Under the pieces are notes generated by a model. That model was given only the letters and a program-made list of their open reading frames with translations. It did no database searches and was not told the origin of the DNA. A stretch of DNA of 64,000 bases from Paralithodes platypus (taxonomy: Eukaryota > Arthropoda > Malacostraca > Decapoda > Lithodidae): NCBI GenBank assembly GCA_032716605.1, contig CM064571.1:17787862-17851861 (forward strand). Direction: 5' to 3'. A program made the position numbers and the translations under genes. This document shows positions 1-11,464 of the stretch, piece after piece. Numbering within the stretch: the stretch's first letter is position 1; the number at the start of each line of letters is the position of its first letter.

Positions 1-2007
1 ATGAAATCAAGGAAGGAGTTAGAACTGAAGACAGAACTACTTGGCTTGCAATATGGTCAGGAAGTTTCTTCACCAAGAACACTCGCATATCCTGCCTTGC
101 TCGTACTGCCTCTAATAAGGCTGTCCGAATATCTCCCAATGATTGAATGGAATTTTGGAGAAGCAAGCGCCGGGAAAGCTCAATGGCTTTCCTGACTTCC
201 GAAGCTTCGATCGCCTGAGAAGAGCGTAACATAGACTTCGTCACTTGTTGGGTAACAATGTATTGAGAAAATAGTCTAAAAGCCTTTCCTCTTAACCTAA
301 ACTCGCGGTCTAGATGAGCTGGGGAAGGCGTGCTGAAAGGTCTTTTAATTCTCACAAACTGATTTTGGGAGCAGCCAAGAAATCAAATAAAGCAGAGGGG
401 ACTCCTCCGGCACTAAAAACCGGAAGAGAGAACCAAGTATGGTTTTCTTGAGGGATTTGATGTGAGGATTTTGTTGTGAAAGTAGTGGCAAAATGTTGAG
501 CCTCCGTTTCCCATTCCACCCAAGGTCCCGTACCCAACTGCCCCACCTTCAAGACTGGATTAGAGGCTGAGTCTGTAAGAGGAACCATGTCCAATTCCGG
601 CGTCATAGCAGAAAGTGCCTTGACGTCGTTAAAGCCATCATTCTTAGTCCAATCTGAAAACAGCTTTGAAGCTGAGGCAGGGGGTAGTGCTGGTGTTGAT
701 GAATACACAAAAAAGTCATGGTTATAATAATTGGGAATGGCCTTAATATGAACATCCAAAACATTACCTTGACTATCCAACGCTCTTAGTTTTCTAGACT
801 TATTGCCTTGGATTACCCACTCATGTGGTACAGGGAGCTCCCCCGAAATAGTAGCTTGTGCTGCCTCTGGCTTAGTTGGTAACAGTACCACCCATGACTC
901 ATCAGGCCCGTATAAAAGAGGCATTGCTCCTTTTTTGACTGGTGCCTTATCTAAAGGGGGAGGAGTTATGTCTGAGATGACTCGCACATTGGAAGTAGTG
1001 AGAGCCGCTGTGCCTGGCACATTGGTAATTGGATCTGACACAAGAGGAGGGGTAGGTAATTTAGCTAAAGCAATGGACGTAGCCAGAGGTCGCACATCCG
1101 TCGATGTCGCGGGAGCTCCCGTTCCAACTGTAGGAGTTTCCGTCGTAGGGCCAAAAAACTTATGAAGTGCATTTAACAGTAAACCATCAATATTTTCTGT
1201 AGTTATATACCTAGCAGATGACGAACTCCTTTGAGATTCGACATCACCCTGAGAGTCGTCTAAATGGCGACTTGACTCCTCAACTTCCATCTCTGAGACC
1301 AGAGAACGCTGCTCTTCATCCCTTGAATCTGGCCTATCATGGTAAGATCCTGCCGAAGCCGGGACCTCCACATTCTGCCACGTTAAATCTGGTATAGAAG
1401 ATGGCAAATCAGCGTCCTGGTGGACGTCAGCCACTACCTGAGTCACAAAAGAATGTGCTCTCTCCTGCCAGGGCTGTGAGTATCTCCACACACCGTGGCT
1501 GTGGCTGGTACTTGCTTGCGAGCTTGGTATACTCTCCACTTGGGAACCCTCACCCGAGCACCCTAGTGGTTTATAGTTCCTATAAGTTTCATCCAACTCC
1601 GAGGCTGAAACTCGTGACCTGGTAGAAAAAGCATGAGTATCAGGTGTTGAAATGTCCACCGGGGCATCCCCCACCACATTCTCTGACTCCACCCCCGACC
1701 CGTCAGATTGGACGTTAGACTTGGCGGGAGTAGAGGCAGAAAGTGGGGCACGGGGATCCGGCGGAAGCCGTGAGTCCGTCCGTGCCGGAGGATCCCTTTT
1801 GGATGACCTATGACTCTTACTTGACTTCGGCTTAGTACTAGTATTGTCTTTAGTTTTCCTACTCTCTTCCTTTTTCCTCTTCTTTGAAGCTGAAGTAGAG
1901 TGCCCTGAAGCCTTCACCTGCTTCCTCAGGGGTGACCTTGATTTGGCCCTCGTCTCTGTTGCGGGGGGTGACGGTGAGCGAGGCCTCTTGGATATGCCGG
2001 GGTGGGT

Positions 2008-2042
<35 letters not shown>

Positions 2043-2413
2043 GTAGTCACCTGTCCCCGCCCAGTCTCTGAGGACTTTTGCGTACGCATCTTACACTTAG
2101 TAGGGGTATGTTTGATAATTAAAAGCTCCCACAGCTCAAGGTTATCACATTGCAGTGCTTTATGCGCTACATTGGTTGAATAAGCAGCTAGAAGTTGCTT
2201 CACTTCTTGTAAAGCAACCGCCGCAGTATTGTCTTTCTGTATTAATACTTTAACACTTAAAAGTTGACAAATAGTGCAATTTTTTGTCACCCATAGTCCC
2301 CTTAACCTATCTAGGCATTTAACACATTTAATGCAAAGCTTGTGTGCAAAAATAGGAATAACCGAACATAAAGGAGTTGAACATAATGCAATGAGGGGTT
2401 CTAGGGCAGACAT
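1..2413 (-). pseudogene. gag-like protein of a retroelement, frameshifted
   Basis: The minus strand can be read as one long protein across three frames. An ATG at 2413 opens a Cys-rich N-terminal part with a C-x2-C...C-x2-C pattern that suggests a zinc-binding module. The frame changes at a 34-base G run (2008-2041) and continues as a basic Ser/Arg/Lys-rich linker and a globular part ending in a TGA at 352-354. The next frame then stays open from about 350 to the window edge and looks like a helical C-terminal domain. A Zn module, basic linker and globular domain suggest a gag-type protein; I suspect a DIRS/tyrosine-recombinase or similar retroelement but see no recombinase or polymerase, which would lie beyond base 1. 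A host nuclear protein is the alternative. Confidence 0.4.
2008..2041. repeat. 34-base G homopolymer
   Basis: An uninterrupted run of G within the gag-like frame. On the minus strand it encodes polyproline, and the reading frame differs on its two sides, so its length decides whether the gag-like protein is continuous. Homopolymers of this length are prone both to slippage and to sequencing error. Confidence 0.9.
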
Positions 2414-2539
2414 GACAGAGACTGGTGGAAATCCCCTCCCCCTCCCCCCCCCCCCCCCAGGGGGATCATTACCTGGTCTTCTGGCGCTACGCTGGTACTC
2501 CGCCCTGGAAAGATAAAATTTCCAGGAATTAATGCTCAT

Positions 2540-4777
2540 AAGGTTACCCCAAAATGTTTCACAAACATGTGTTAAAAACCGCCGGTCAACGAAACGTAGC
2601 CCTCAACCACTACTTTAGTTTCATATAAAGATTTCAGCAGATCTTTACCTGTCCAAAAGATTTAAGCATATCTTTGATTCTTCATAAAGATGTAGCATAT
2701 CTTTATTAATGATAAAGTCTTTCAAGCATCACTTTATACTTGAAACACCAGCAAGATTCAGGCATCTCTTTATCCTATATAAAAAGTTTAAGCCTATCTT
2801 ATTCTATAATCCGACTTCTCACACAGGTAACTGTTGAACCCTTGAGAAGTCCTCATAGATCGCCGTCTTGAAGGCCTTGTTACCCTATTGTATCAAGCAA
2901 TTATTTGGAAAACCATAGCGAATTACAAATCCGTCAAATATAACCAACCGAAGGTACAACCGCCGGGTTTTTATATTAATGTTAAACCAATTGCACCTGC
3001 CCCAGACCTCTTTGGAAAGGCCGCCGGAAGGGGAAAGACCAACAAAAAACAGCATTGTTTCAGTGGCTTTGTAAAGCCGAGAAACCCATATCCAACAGGT
3101 GACAGCATGACCACCTAGATAAATGTGTGGAGCCCACCTCACCGGAATAAAAAGGGAAACCTGATCACAGGCTCAACCACAGAAAACGCAGTTCTGATGA
3201 GCCCTCAAGCTTCCAACCTCGCCGGGGTAACAACCTTTTTTAAACAATTGACTTTAAAAACGTTTTACAAAACGGCTTTCTCGGCGCAGCGAGAAAGAAA
3301 CCGCCGGAAAAGGCAACCCACACCAATCAGAACGCAGTCTGATAAACCCAAACAGAAATGCAGTCTGAAAGCTCCTGGATCAGCCAATCACAACCAAACT
3401 AGGACACACATGACACAGGAATACATTTTTATAAATAATAAACAATGAAAACACTTGCACATGTGAAAATATCTACGCGCGGCTGGCTAGGCCTGGTGAA
3501 GACGGAATAAACACTTAATGACGTCGAAAAAACAATCGAAAAGCACTTATCCTCACCAAAACTGGAACAGCAGCCTCATCAACATCGTAGAAAAAAGCCC
3601 AGGGAAGGGCATCACTGACTCGGAACCCAGAAAGTTCTCCACCACGTGAAGAAAAATAACACCAGGAACGTCAGTACAACACAAATAGGCTACTCTATCT
3701 GAAAGATAGCCAGAAGCCAGACATCGCGTAGTTAAAGCCTCCTAACAAACTAGGACTAAGATGGCTAATCACGAAAAACGTTTTACAGCGTCCCCTACAC
3801 GGACACGAGGGACCGCCCGAAATAGGCGCCCCAACAAAAACGCACCCAAAAAACACTTGTCCTGCGAGAAAACCACCCATGACACCCCAGCTAGCTAATC
3901 CTAACCTTACTCAATACATCCCAGAGTAACCATATGAGAAAAAACTCACTAGGGATGCAAAGAATGCGGAATACAGCGGAGCAAATGGGGCACACGGCCA
4001 GGTGGGATGAGCGCAGAGCAGGAAGATGGAATGACGCGCGTTTCAGCGTCTGGTCCAGAATCCACAAAAAGTACATCCACGGAAATGGAAAGCTTTATGT
4101 ATAGTTATTCTTAATTGATTTTTATTTTTTATTTTTTACGAAGTTTTTTCGTAGTGAGAACCCAATCATAAAGACGAATCCATGAGTGATTTAGCGTGTG
4201 CTTATGATGAAGGTTCCTCTGAGCTCTGCGGCGGTAGTTTCAAACTGCACTTATGGGCGTTTGAAGAGGTAGCCTTATGTAATAGGCATATCGTCAATGA
4301 TGAAGGGGCCGCTAATAAATATACTAAACTCGAGGAAACTACCATTTTTTACTCAGTTGGGAATCAAAGAGAGACTTATTACTGCTCGTCTCACTATTGT
4401 TGTTGTTCTTCTTGTTGGACTGGATCAGCCGAGGGAGTTGTCAGGCGGGAGATATACCAATACTAGGAAGGAGAAAGGTTTGGGGCATCTGGGTGATGGA
4501 CAGCATTTGACGGAGGTTTTTGGTGCTTTGCAATGCTTGTTAATGAAGCCATTTAGCATATAGAGTTTGAGTTAGGGTGTTTATTGTATAGTATGAAATA
4601 TTTAAAAAAATACCAATACTGTAGATATATTTTTAATCACCCATCCATATTTTAAAGTTAGGTTCTTCCAAACAAATTGTATCACTAATCAAGAAATGGA
4701 AGGTATTGGCCTTACCCATGTTAGCATATGTAAACCAATGTGGCAAACCTGGGTAATGTTATTTAGGGACTGATTCA
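2540..4777. other. no gene recognised; possible retroelement leader
   Basis: No supported coding region. Positions 2600-2810 carry scattered repeats of AAAGAT and its complement (for example around 2630, 2665, 2690 and 2705), which could be a terminal region of the adjacent gag-like element. Positions 2950-3350 repeat short CCGCCGG-containing motifs. From 4080 to 4777 the sequence is AT-rich with nothing recognisable. Confidence 0.4.
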
Positions 4778-4780
4778 TAT

Positions 4781-5262
4781 ACTCATCTCATCACTGATGC
4801 TCTTGATATCTAACCTTCTCCTTAGCTCTACACTTGATATCTTATCTTGCAGTTTGGCACCACACATCCATTTCACCATTCTCATCTCATTCAAATTTTT
4901 GTGTGGTGCCAAACTGCAAGATAAGATATCAAGTGTAGAGCTAAGGAGAAGGTTAGATATCAAGAGCATCAGTGATGAGATGAGTACTAGCAGGCTTGGA
5001 TGGTTTGGACATGTGGAGAGGATGGATGAACAAAGCTGGGTGAAAAGATGCAAGTCCATGAATGTGGAGGGAGCTGCACCAAGGGGCGGACCAAAAATGA
5101 AGTGGGATCGGACTTTGCAGTCTGATCTTGAATCAAAGAACCTGACAAGTAAGGCAGCTCTTAACAGGGCTGCCTGAAGCGCCGCCATTAGGATGTGAGA
5201 CCAGAAACGCGCTTCGTATGGAGCACTTGGTTTTTACATTTATATATGTATGTATGTATGTA
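4781..5262 (+). mobile_element. LINE 3' end with 5' inversion (twin-priming structure)
   Basis: An 85-bp arm at 4781-4865 is repeated in reverse complement at 4901-4985, with a 35-bp spacer between. The plus-strand frame from 4901 to a TGA at 5175-5177 encodes the C-terminus of a LINE reverse transcriptase (CGAKLQDKISS..., GWFGHVERMD, RGGPKMKWD). The left arm plus spacer carries the same protein on the minus strand and extends a little further upstream in it (EMRMVKWMCGAKL). A (TATG)n tract at about 5237-5262 is a typical 3' tail. This is the arrangement left when two first-strand priming events generate an inverted 5' part. Confidence 0.8.
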
Positions 5263-5560
5263 GAGCACTCGCATGCAAACCGAGAGGTCAAGGGATCGAG
5301 GCTCATTCCAGCCAGTGTGTACTATTGGCCGACGACAGTGCTGTGGTGGACGGTGCTGTTTAGCAATCTGTGACAACTGTCCACTGGGACTTTAGTTTCC
5401 CGTGTGTTTCCGCACCCTCCTCAGTTCCCCGCCTTAGAGTGGCTTTGGTCACCTGGGCTTTATTAGTGGTAAGCAGGGAGGGTTTTGTTAGGCCGCTCGG
5501 TTATGGCCTTGGGACCTTGGGACTGCACGGCCAGACAACCTGAGGAACAGCAACAACAAC
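5263..5560 (+). repeat. possible tRNA-derived SINE
   Basis: Starts GAGCACTCGCATGCAAACCG and contains GGGATCGAGGCTC, which resembles a degenerate B box. A region rich in CAG/CAA triplets (about 5530-5565) follows. It lies directly after the LINE tail. The A box is weak, so this is tentative. Confidence 0.3.
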
Positions 5561-6667
5561 AACTGTCCACTGAAGTCCCTGAAACATCAGAGCATGTACC
5601 ATACCCTATCTCCACTCTTGAGCAGGGAGTGCATGGTGGTAAAAAAAATGCATCATCATCATCAGGGGAATATAGGCAACTATACAGTAGAGCAAAACTG
5701 TAAATTTATATATTTACAAATATTGACTAAAATAAAGGAACAATTTTGGCCAGGGGTAAATATTTTCTCATTTGCCAGCCTGGTACTCTTAGAGGTAGTG
5801 TTAATGATACTGGTATTATTATATTATTTATTTGCAGGTGTTTGTCTGACTCCACCAGAATTTGACAATGAAGTAATGAGCTCCAAGCCTGTCAAGAATG
5901 CTGACCAGGAAGACAGAACAGAAGATTAATATACTGTACAGTAAAATTAATAATGGTTTGTATTCTTTTTGTTTTGTATTTATACCAGTAGTACAGTAGG
6001 CCTATCTGAATACAGTATTTACCAGTAAAATGCATTGTTTTGCTTTAAGTAACTAGTTATTTATAGATTAAAGCTAGATTTATAATAGTTTTCCCTATCT
6101 GTTAATTTACTGTTCAACATTATCTTTGATGATTTGTTTCTTCACTGGAAGCTCCCACTTCAGGGTAGCCATAACAAAAATGCCTCCAGGCTTTTTCTCT
6201 AGTCATGTTCCCTTTACCTGTGTTTCTATACAGTTTACTTCTTTTGTTTTAAGGATTCCCCAAACCATTGGTGTTCTCCACTACCACCTGTTTCTCTCAC
6301 TTGACTTACATTTATCTCTCATAGCATTTTGTCTTCATCCATTCTCTACACATGGACGTATACCATAGAATACTGTTCTATATCTGTTTAACCACTTTGT
6401 ATTCAGTGTCCAGAGTATGTTCTTTCAATCCAAAAGAACCAAATAGTTATCTTACTACATCTGGCCTGTTTACACTTAATGTAATTCTGCATGACCTCCA
6501 CAGGTCTCAGCTTGTGGATTTCTTTGTCACACTTCCATACCAAATTGTTCCTCAATGACTCCTACACTTCCTCACTAACCATTCTTCCTTTGAAGATGCC
6601 AGGAATCTCTTGAATCAGTTCCCTTGAATTGATTTCCTATTTAGTTCACTCTCTTTTCTATGGCATG
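5561..6667. other. intergenic, nothing recognised
   Basis: AT-rich sequence with short open frames of no recognisable character. A CAT microsatellite is at about 5650-5665. No repeat-family signature or splice-bounded frame was seen. Confidence 0.5.
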
Positions 6668-6947
6668 TACAGTTGGCCACATGAATGTGGATACATCCCA
6701 TAAGTGTATGTATGGAAGTACAGTACAATTAGTGTGATTGACTTACAAGAATAATTAGTTATAAAACCATCAATTGATCATATATCAAGTATTTCTTTTA
6801 CTGAATAATTAGTTATAAAACCATCAATTGATCATATAATTATGAAGTATCTCTTTTACTGATAGTTAAGCTTCTAATTCAGTCATTCTATTTGTGCTTG
6901 CATACATAAAATCAATGAGTGTAACCACATTCATGTAGCCAACTGTA
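6668..6947. mobile_element. TA-flanked MITE with 23-bp inverted ends
   Basis: Begins TACAGTTGGCCACATGAATG and ends with the near-exact reverse complement (CATTCATGTAGCCAACTGTA). Terminal TA and short inverted ends fit a mariner/Tc1-type non-autonomous element. Inside, a segment of about 55 bp (AATAATTAGTTATAAAACCA...) is tandemly duplicated at about 6750-6860. There is no coding capacity. Confidence 0.7.
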
Positions 6948-7266
6948 CACTGTACTGCTCCCAAATATATGAAGCTTTCTCTCTCTTGTATATCCTTATC
7001 TATCAATTTATTTATTCAGTACAGTATTTCTTGGATGTCTGCAATGCTTGATATTTTGACATATAGGCTATAGCTTCATATTTTACCTCGCAAACACCTT
7101 TACCTGTAGTTACCTTTAATTTTGCTACGTCTTTTGGAATTAAAGTGCAAGTTCTGGCCATTGAATGTAGATTGGTTGTGTAGATAAAAAGATGTATTTT
7201 CTGGTGACATGGCCATGTGCAAAGAATAGATGAGAAGAGAAGGTCAGGAAAACTTCATGATAATAT

Positions 7267-7462
7267 TACAGGTCTTCCTCAATTGACGACTGGGTTACGT
7301 TCCTGAAAACCCGATATTAAATAGAACAATCGTACAGCAAACCCTAAAATTAATGGGGTAAATGGGGATGCGTTCTGGGACCAGCCAAAACACAAACACA
7401 AACACCTAAAAACCTATAATAATATCGTAAATTGGGGCATCGGATAGTGAGGGAGACCTGTA
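7267..7462. mobile_element. TA-flanked MITE with 15-bp inverted ends
   Basis: Begins TACAGGTCTTCCTCA and ends TGAGGGAGACCTGTA, a 15-bp inverted repeat with one mismatch and TA at each outer edge. The interior is also partly self-complementary (GGGTTACGTTCC..., CCCGATATTAAA). The form fits a mariner-like MITE. No protein is encoded. Confidence 0.65.
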
Positions 7463-7605
7463 CTGTAGTGAGAGGAGCTGTTGATAGTAGAAGACCACCA
7501 ATGGCATGAGTAAAACATTTGGAAAAGTATAATGAAGACAAACTTCCTCATAGTGGAAGATATGTAAGATTTAATCAATGTTTTAGGTGAACTAGACTTT
7601 GGATT

Positions 7606-7725
7606 TATTATTATGTTTTTTACACCAACCAACTTCACATCTAAACTCAATTAATGAAATCAACAAATACATGTGGCACTCCAAGGACTCGAACCCAGGA
7701 TACTCGCATCGAAATTCCGCGCACT
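7606..7725 (-). repeat. tRNA-derived SINE fragment
   Basis: On the minus strand it carries the B-box-like CCTGGGTTCGAGTCCTTGG followed by a body containing TTTCATTAATTGAGTTTAGA. A fuller copy with the same body lies at 38604-38757. Here the 5' tRNA part is cut off, and a TATG microsatellite follows at about 7725. Confidence 0.6.
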
Positions 7726-7874
7726 ATGTATGTATGTATTTGATTTCCCTTCACAATTGTAACTAATAGTGTTTAAAGATCTCTAGAGTAAGTAGAGAAT
7801 TTTATAATATTGTTTTTATATTTTTATATAACAGTTTATGTGGATGAGTAGTCAAGAGGCGATAAGAGAGTGGT

Positions 7875-8289
7875 CAAAATGATGACCCTACCTACCCCTA
7901 CATCATCTGATTATGTCTTACAAAATGATGACCCTACCTACCCCTACATCATCTGATTATGTCTTACAAAATGATGACCCTACCTACCCCTACATCATCT
8001 GATTATGTCTTACAAAATGATGACCCTACCTACCCCTACATCATCTGATTATGTCTTACAAAATGATGACCCTACCTACCCCTACATCATCTGATTATGT
8101 CTTACAAAATGATGACCCTACCTACCCCTACATCATCTGATTATGTCTTACAAAATGATGACCCTACCTACCCCTACATCATCTGATTATGTCTTACAAA
8201 ATGATGACCCTACCTACCCCTACATCATCTGATTATGTCTTACACAATGATGACCCTACCTACCCCTACATCATCTGATTATGTCTTAC
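7875..8289. repeat. 46-bp tandem repeat, nine copies
   Basis: The unit begins CAAAATGATGACCCTACCTA and recurs at 7875, 7921, 7967, 8013, 8059, 8105, 8151, 8197 and 8243. Copies are identical apart from one A-to-C change in the last. Such homogeneity implies recent expansion. Confidence 0.95.
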
Positions 8290-8608
8290 AACATTTCTTT
8301 GGTTCAGTTTCAATTATGCAAATTAGCTTCTAATTTCCAAAATGTCTGTCCACAAATATATAGTAAAAGTGTTTAATGAAGCTCTGAGAGGATTGTGTGT
8401 TTACAGTATTTATATACCAAATTGGTTATGTAAATTGAGTTTAATACAATATAGGCTAATGATTAACCATATAGACAAAGCTAAAGATAAAATCAAAGGA
8501 GTTCCTTAGAATCATTAGTTTGATTGATAATTTGTGCTATTTATAAAAAGAAAATATGGCTTCAGATTGAGTCTATTCTATTAAGTAGTGAAATTCAAAA
8601 TCATTCTC
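8290..8608. other. intergenic, nothing recognised
   Basis: AT-rich sequence between the 46-bp array and a G homopolymer. No open frame, hairpin or known repeat was seen. Confidence 0.5.
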
Positions 8609-8774
8609 GGGGGGGGGGGGGGGCTCACAGGCTGGATTGGCTCGCTCCGTTCGCCTATCAATTTATAGGGGCCCAATGAAGTCTTTACCTGGCCCTGAGT
8701 ATCAGGTGCCCCTCCCATGATAGTGGTGCCCCCCCAGGTGCCCCCCTGCTGAGAAAACCCTGGCTACGCCACTG
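8609..8774 (-). repeat. DNA-transposon end fragment abutting LINE
   Basis: On the minus strand it starts CAGTGGCGTAGCCAGGGTTT, the kind of terminus seen in hAT-type elements, and runs into a G homopolymer at 8609-8623. It interrupts the RNase H/zinc end of the neighbouring LINE at about 8774. Only one terminus is visible. Confidence 0.4.
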
Positions 8775-9579
8775 GGGGACAGCTGAGGAAAAAGTGGAGG
8801 ATGGTTTCGTCCACAGAGTGGCACCAGGGGCATGAGGGGCTAAGGGCCAGGTTGATCCGGAAGAGATGGCCGTTGAGGGTGGAGTGACCCAGGCGGAGTC
8901 GTGTTAATGAAGCATCTAGGGCACGGCATGGAGACCGCGCCCATGGGAGGGGAAAGGAGGAAGAGCGATAGGCAGAAAGGGTAGTGGAGCGGAGCAGAGC
9001 AGGGACGGCTGCATTCCAAGAGACATAGAGAGAGTGAAATATGTGTGAAGAGAAAGTGGAGAAATCGAGGGGATAGGATTCAACAGTGGACGTGTTATGT
9101 GCTAATGTGGGCGCAGCATCCACTACGGTGTTTCCTGGTATGCCTGTGTGGGAAGGGACCCACTGAAAGTGTATTGTGTACCCACGAGCGTGGAGAAGGA
9201 GGAGGATGGAGTGCGAGTCAAAGATTAGCTTACGATGAGAGGACGGGCGCCTGGAGCTCAATAAGGCAAGGGAGGATTGGGAGTCGCTAAAAATAACAAT
9301 TAAACGGGGGAGAACTGAATCTCTGATATATTCCAAGGCGCCCAAGATGGCATATAGCTCTGCAGCTAGTATAGGGTGATGCCCGTCAAGCCTCCAGGTT
9401 CTACAAAGGGAGAGGGATGGGATGAAGTTAGCTGCCGTGGAGGAGGGAGGTGAGGGGACATGAGAACCATCCGTATAAATCTGGAAATAATGAGCATAAT
9501 GAAGGGACACCATATCACCAAACAGGGGGAGGGCAAGGGGACCGTTAACAGACTTAGTATAGGGGACATGAAGGTTCAA
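8775..9579 (-). pseudogene. LINE RNase H domain and C-terminal zinc motif
   Basis: Translation shows the RNase H acidic residues in order: YTDGS (about residue 35), AELYAIL (E74), FSDSQ (D99) and the SHTGIPGN...VVDAA region (H144, D154). It ends with CPWC...HFFLSCP, a Cys/His motif typical of the C-terminus of I/Nimb/Loa-type LINE proteins. The frame is interrupted at about 8774 by a foreign element. Upstream it continues in a shifted frame as RT thumb. Confidence 0.8.
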
Positions 9580-10191
9580 AGAAAAAAGGGAGGGAAGGGG
9601 GAACCAGGGGGGAGCAGGGGAAACTGAGGGAAAGGACGAGGTACAGGTATGGAGAACTGAGAGAGGGAAGTCAGGGCACGGATGAGGAAAGGAGTATGGG
9701 AACGTAAAGGCCAGGAGGGGTCTTCATAGGAGACACCAGGGTGGGAGTACAATACAGACAAAGGATGGGAAGGGGGAAAGGAACGGCTACGGTAAAAAGA
9801 GGAGCAATCTTGGAGCACCCGCCACCTCTCAAGAGGCAAGACATCTGCTTCCACATGCATTGCATCCACAGGTGAGGAGCAGAGAGCTCCGAGTGCGATA
9901 CGGAGGCCGAGTTCTGAATCGTAGCTAATTTACGTAAAACTGAAGGGGAGGCTGAGCCATAAAGTGTGCTACAATAATCCAACTTGCTTCTGATGTAGGC
10001 CATATAAAAGTTTAGTATACACCTCCCGGGAGGCCCCCCAACGAAACCCAGTCAGACACTTAAGGAAATTCAGCCGTTTCGTGCAAGCCACCCTGAGATA
10101 CTCTACATGTGCCTTCCAAGTCATTACAGGACCATCAAGTCTGAGTCCTAGGAAGGTGTGTTGACGACGGAGGGGCACTGCGGCGCCATTA
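9576..10191 (-). pseudogene. LINE reverse-transcriptase thumb/linker, frameshifted
   Basis: Frames at 9969-10178, 9671-10003 and 9576-9869 carry FLGLRLD...TWKAHVEYL and RSKLDYCS..YGSAS...LRKLATIQN, the signature that follows the catalytic core in I-superfamily RTs. Coding jumps frame at least twice, so the element is dead. Its upstream side ends abruptly at about 10191 against an unrelated repeat. Confidence 0.7.
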
Positions 10192-10500
10192 ACCTAAGAA
10201 GTGCGCACCGTATGAAGTGACCACCTCAGCCTGTGCGCACCTATTTCACTGTTTCCTGTCACTAAAATCATTATCTTACCATAAATATCATTAATACTTA
10301 TCCATATGTGCCTATTTTACGTTTATTATGAAGATATTAACCTGTTACAACAGTAAAAACAAGTGGAAACAGTGTTTGGCTGGTCAAAATCGCGAAATGA
10401 GACCGAGAGTTACATAAATAAATTGTGAGCCAGACTGCACCACACCCTCCCCTCTCAAGGCTTGGAGCGAGACTGAGGCCTCTCTCTGTAACTCCCGCTA
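10192..10500. repeat. interspersed repeat R1, copy 1, inside LINE
   Basis: About 250 bp of this block matches 14309-14560 (shared words include TTAATACTTATCCATATG, TATTAACCTGTTACAACA and GAGTTACATAA). It sits exactly where the LINE polymerase should be. No coding capacity and no clear terminal inverted repeat. Confidence 0.65.
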
Positions 10501-11232
10501 TTTCCAACGCTTAGACACACAGATGACCACGACCTCATCACGTAAGCACCAGTGCAGACGGGTAGGAACGGCACCCGAGACCGACAGGTTCGGAAAGCAG
10601 ATAATCAACGGGAGATGGTCACTACCCAGAAAAGGGCTCACCGTGAATTCCGCCCCACAAAGCTGCGCGTCTCCGATACACAGGTCCAAAGCGGAACCGA
10701 CTCCCGGGTGCGGATCAAATCGGGTTAAAAGACCAGCCGGGAAGAGGAGGGAGAACCTATCTGACTGTAATAAGGAGGAAAAGAGGGACCTACCAGAAGT
10801 ATTAACGGAGCTACTGGAGAGACCGGGTTCCCAGAGGGAGTGATGGGCATTTAGATCACCAAAAACTAGGGCTGGGGGAGGGAGCTGGTCAAAATAATGC
10901 GTGACCTCGTTGACAGTGAGGTCCCGACACGGATTATACACGAGAAGAAGGGAAACCAGACGCCCCTGCAGCTCCACCTCCAAAACCCCACCCTGAAAAG
11001 CCCTAAGAGGTAAAGAACGTAAATGCACATTATCATTAAACAGCAAGGCCAGCCCACCACCCTGCTGATCCTGCCGATCCTGCCGTACCACTGTATAACC
11101 CCGTAAGCTGAAATTAAGATGTGAGTGCAACCAGGTTTCACTGACCCCAATGGCTGTAGGACGAAGCACATCGACAAACATTTTAAATTCATGGGTCTTC
11201 CTGAGAATGGAACGAGCATTCCACACTAACAA
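10498..11232 (-). pseudogene. LINE APE-type endonuclease domain
   Basis: The minus-strand frame contains the endonuclease motifs in order: VWNARSI (Asn), SETWL (Glu), GGGLALLF, VYNP, FGDLNAHHSLW (Asp/Asn), SALDL and GSDHLP (Asp-His). All expected catalytic residues are visible. The frame ends shortly after the domain at the R1 junction, so it no longer connects to a polymerase. Confidence 0.8.
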
Positions 11233-11464
11233 AGAGAGAGAATTGGTGGGGACGGGGTCTATGAAAGCGGTGACGGGGAATACAACCGGGGCATGAGCTG
11301 CTCACAGATATTTTTCGGAGCCGTACTTTGGAGGAAAAACTGAATAGCATCAATTATAATATGAAGGAGGGCGGTTGGATCCAGGGAGGGGCAGGGTCGC
11401 GACTGATGAGTACTGGTACCTCGAAACGGCAGGTGCCGACGAGGGTCTGAAGGGGGGGCAGGGC

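Noticed and set aside
1..195. 64-residue plus-strand frame at the window start
   Set aside because: The opposite strand carries the continuing gag-like frame; this is its shadow.
2540..3480. A long terminal repeat of the gag-like element
   Set aside because: No second copy, no TG...CA ends and no primer-binding site could be identified in the window.
5594..5929. 111-residue plus-strand frame with a hydrophobic stretch
   Set aside because: No motif, no splice context and SINE-like sequence at its start; chance frame in AT-rich DNA.
7875..8289. Regular repeats resembling a CRISPR array
   Set aside because: Units are directly tandem with no unique spacers, and the genome is eukaryotic.
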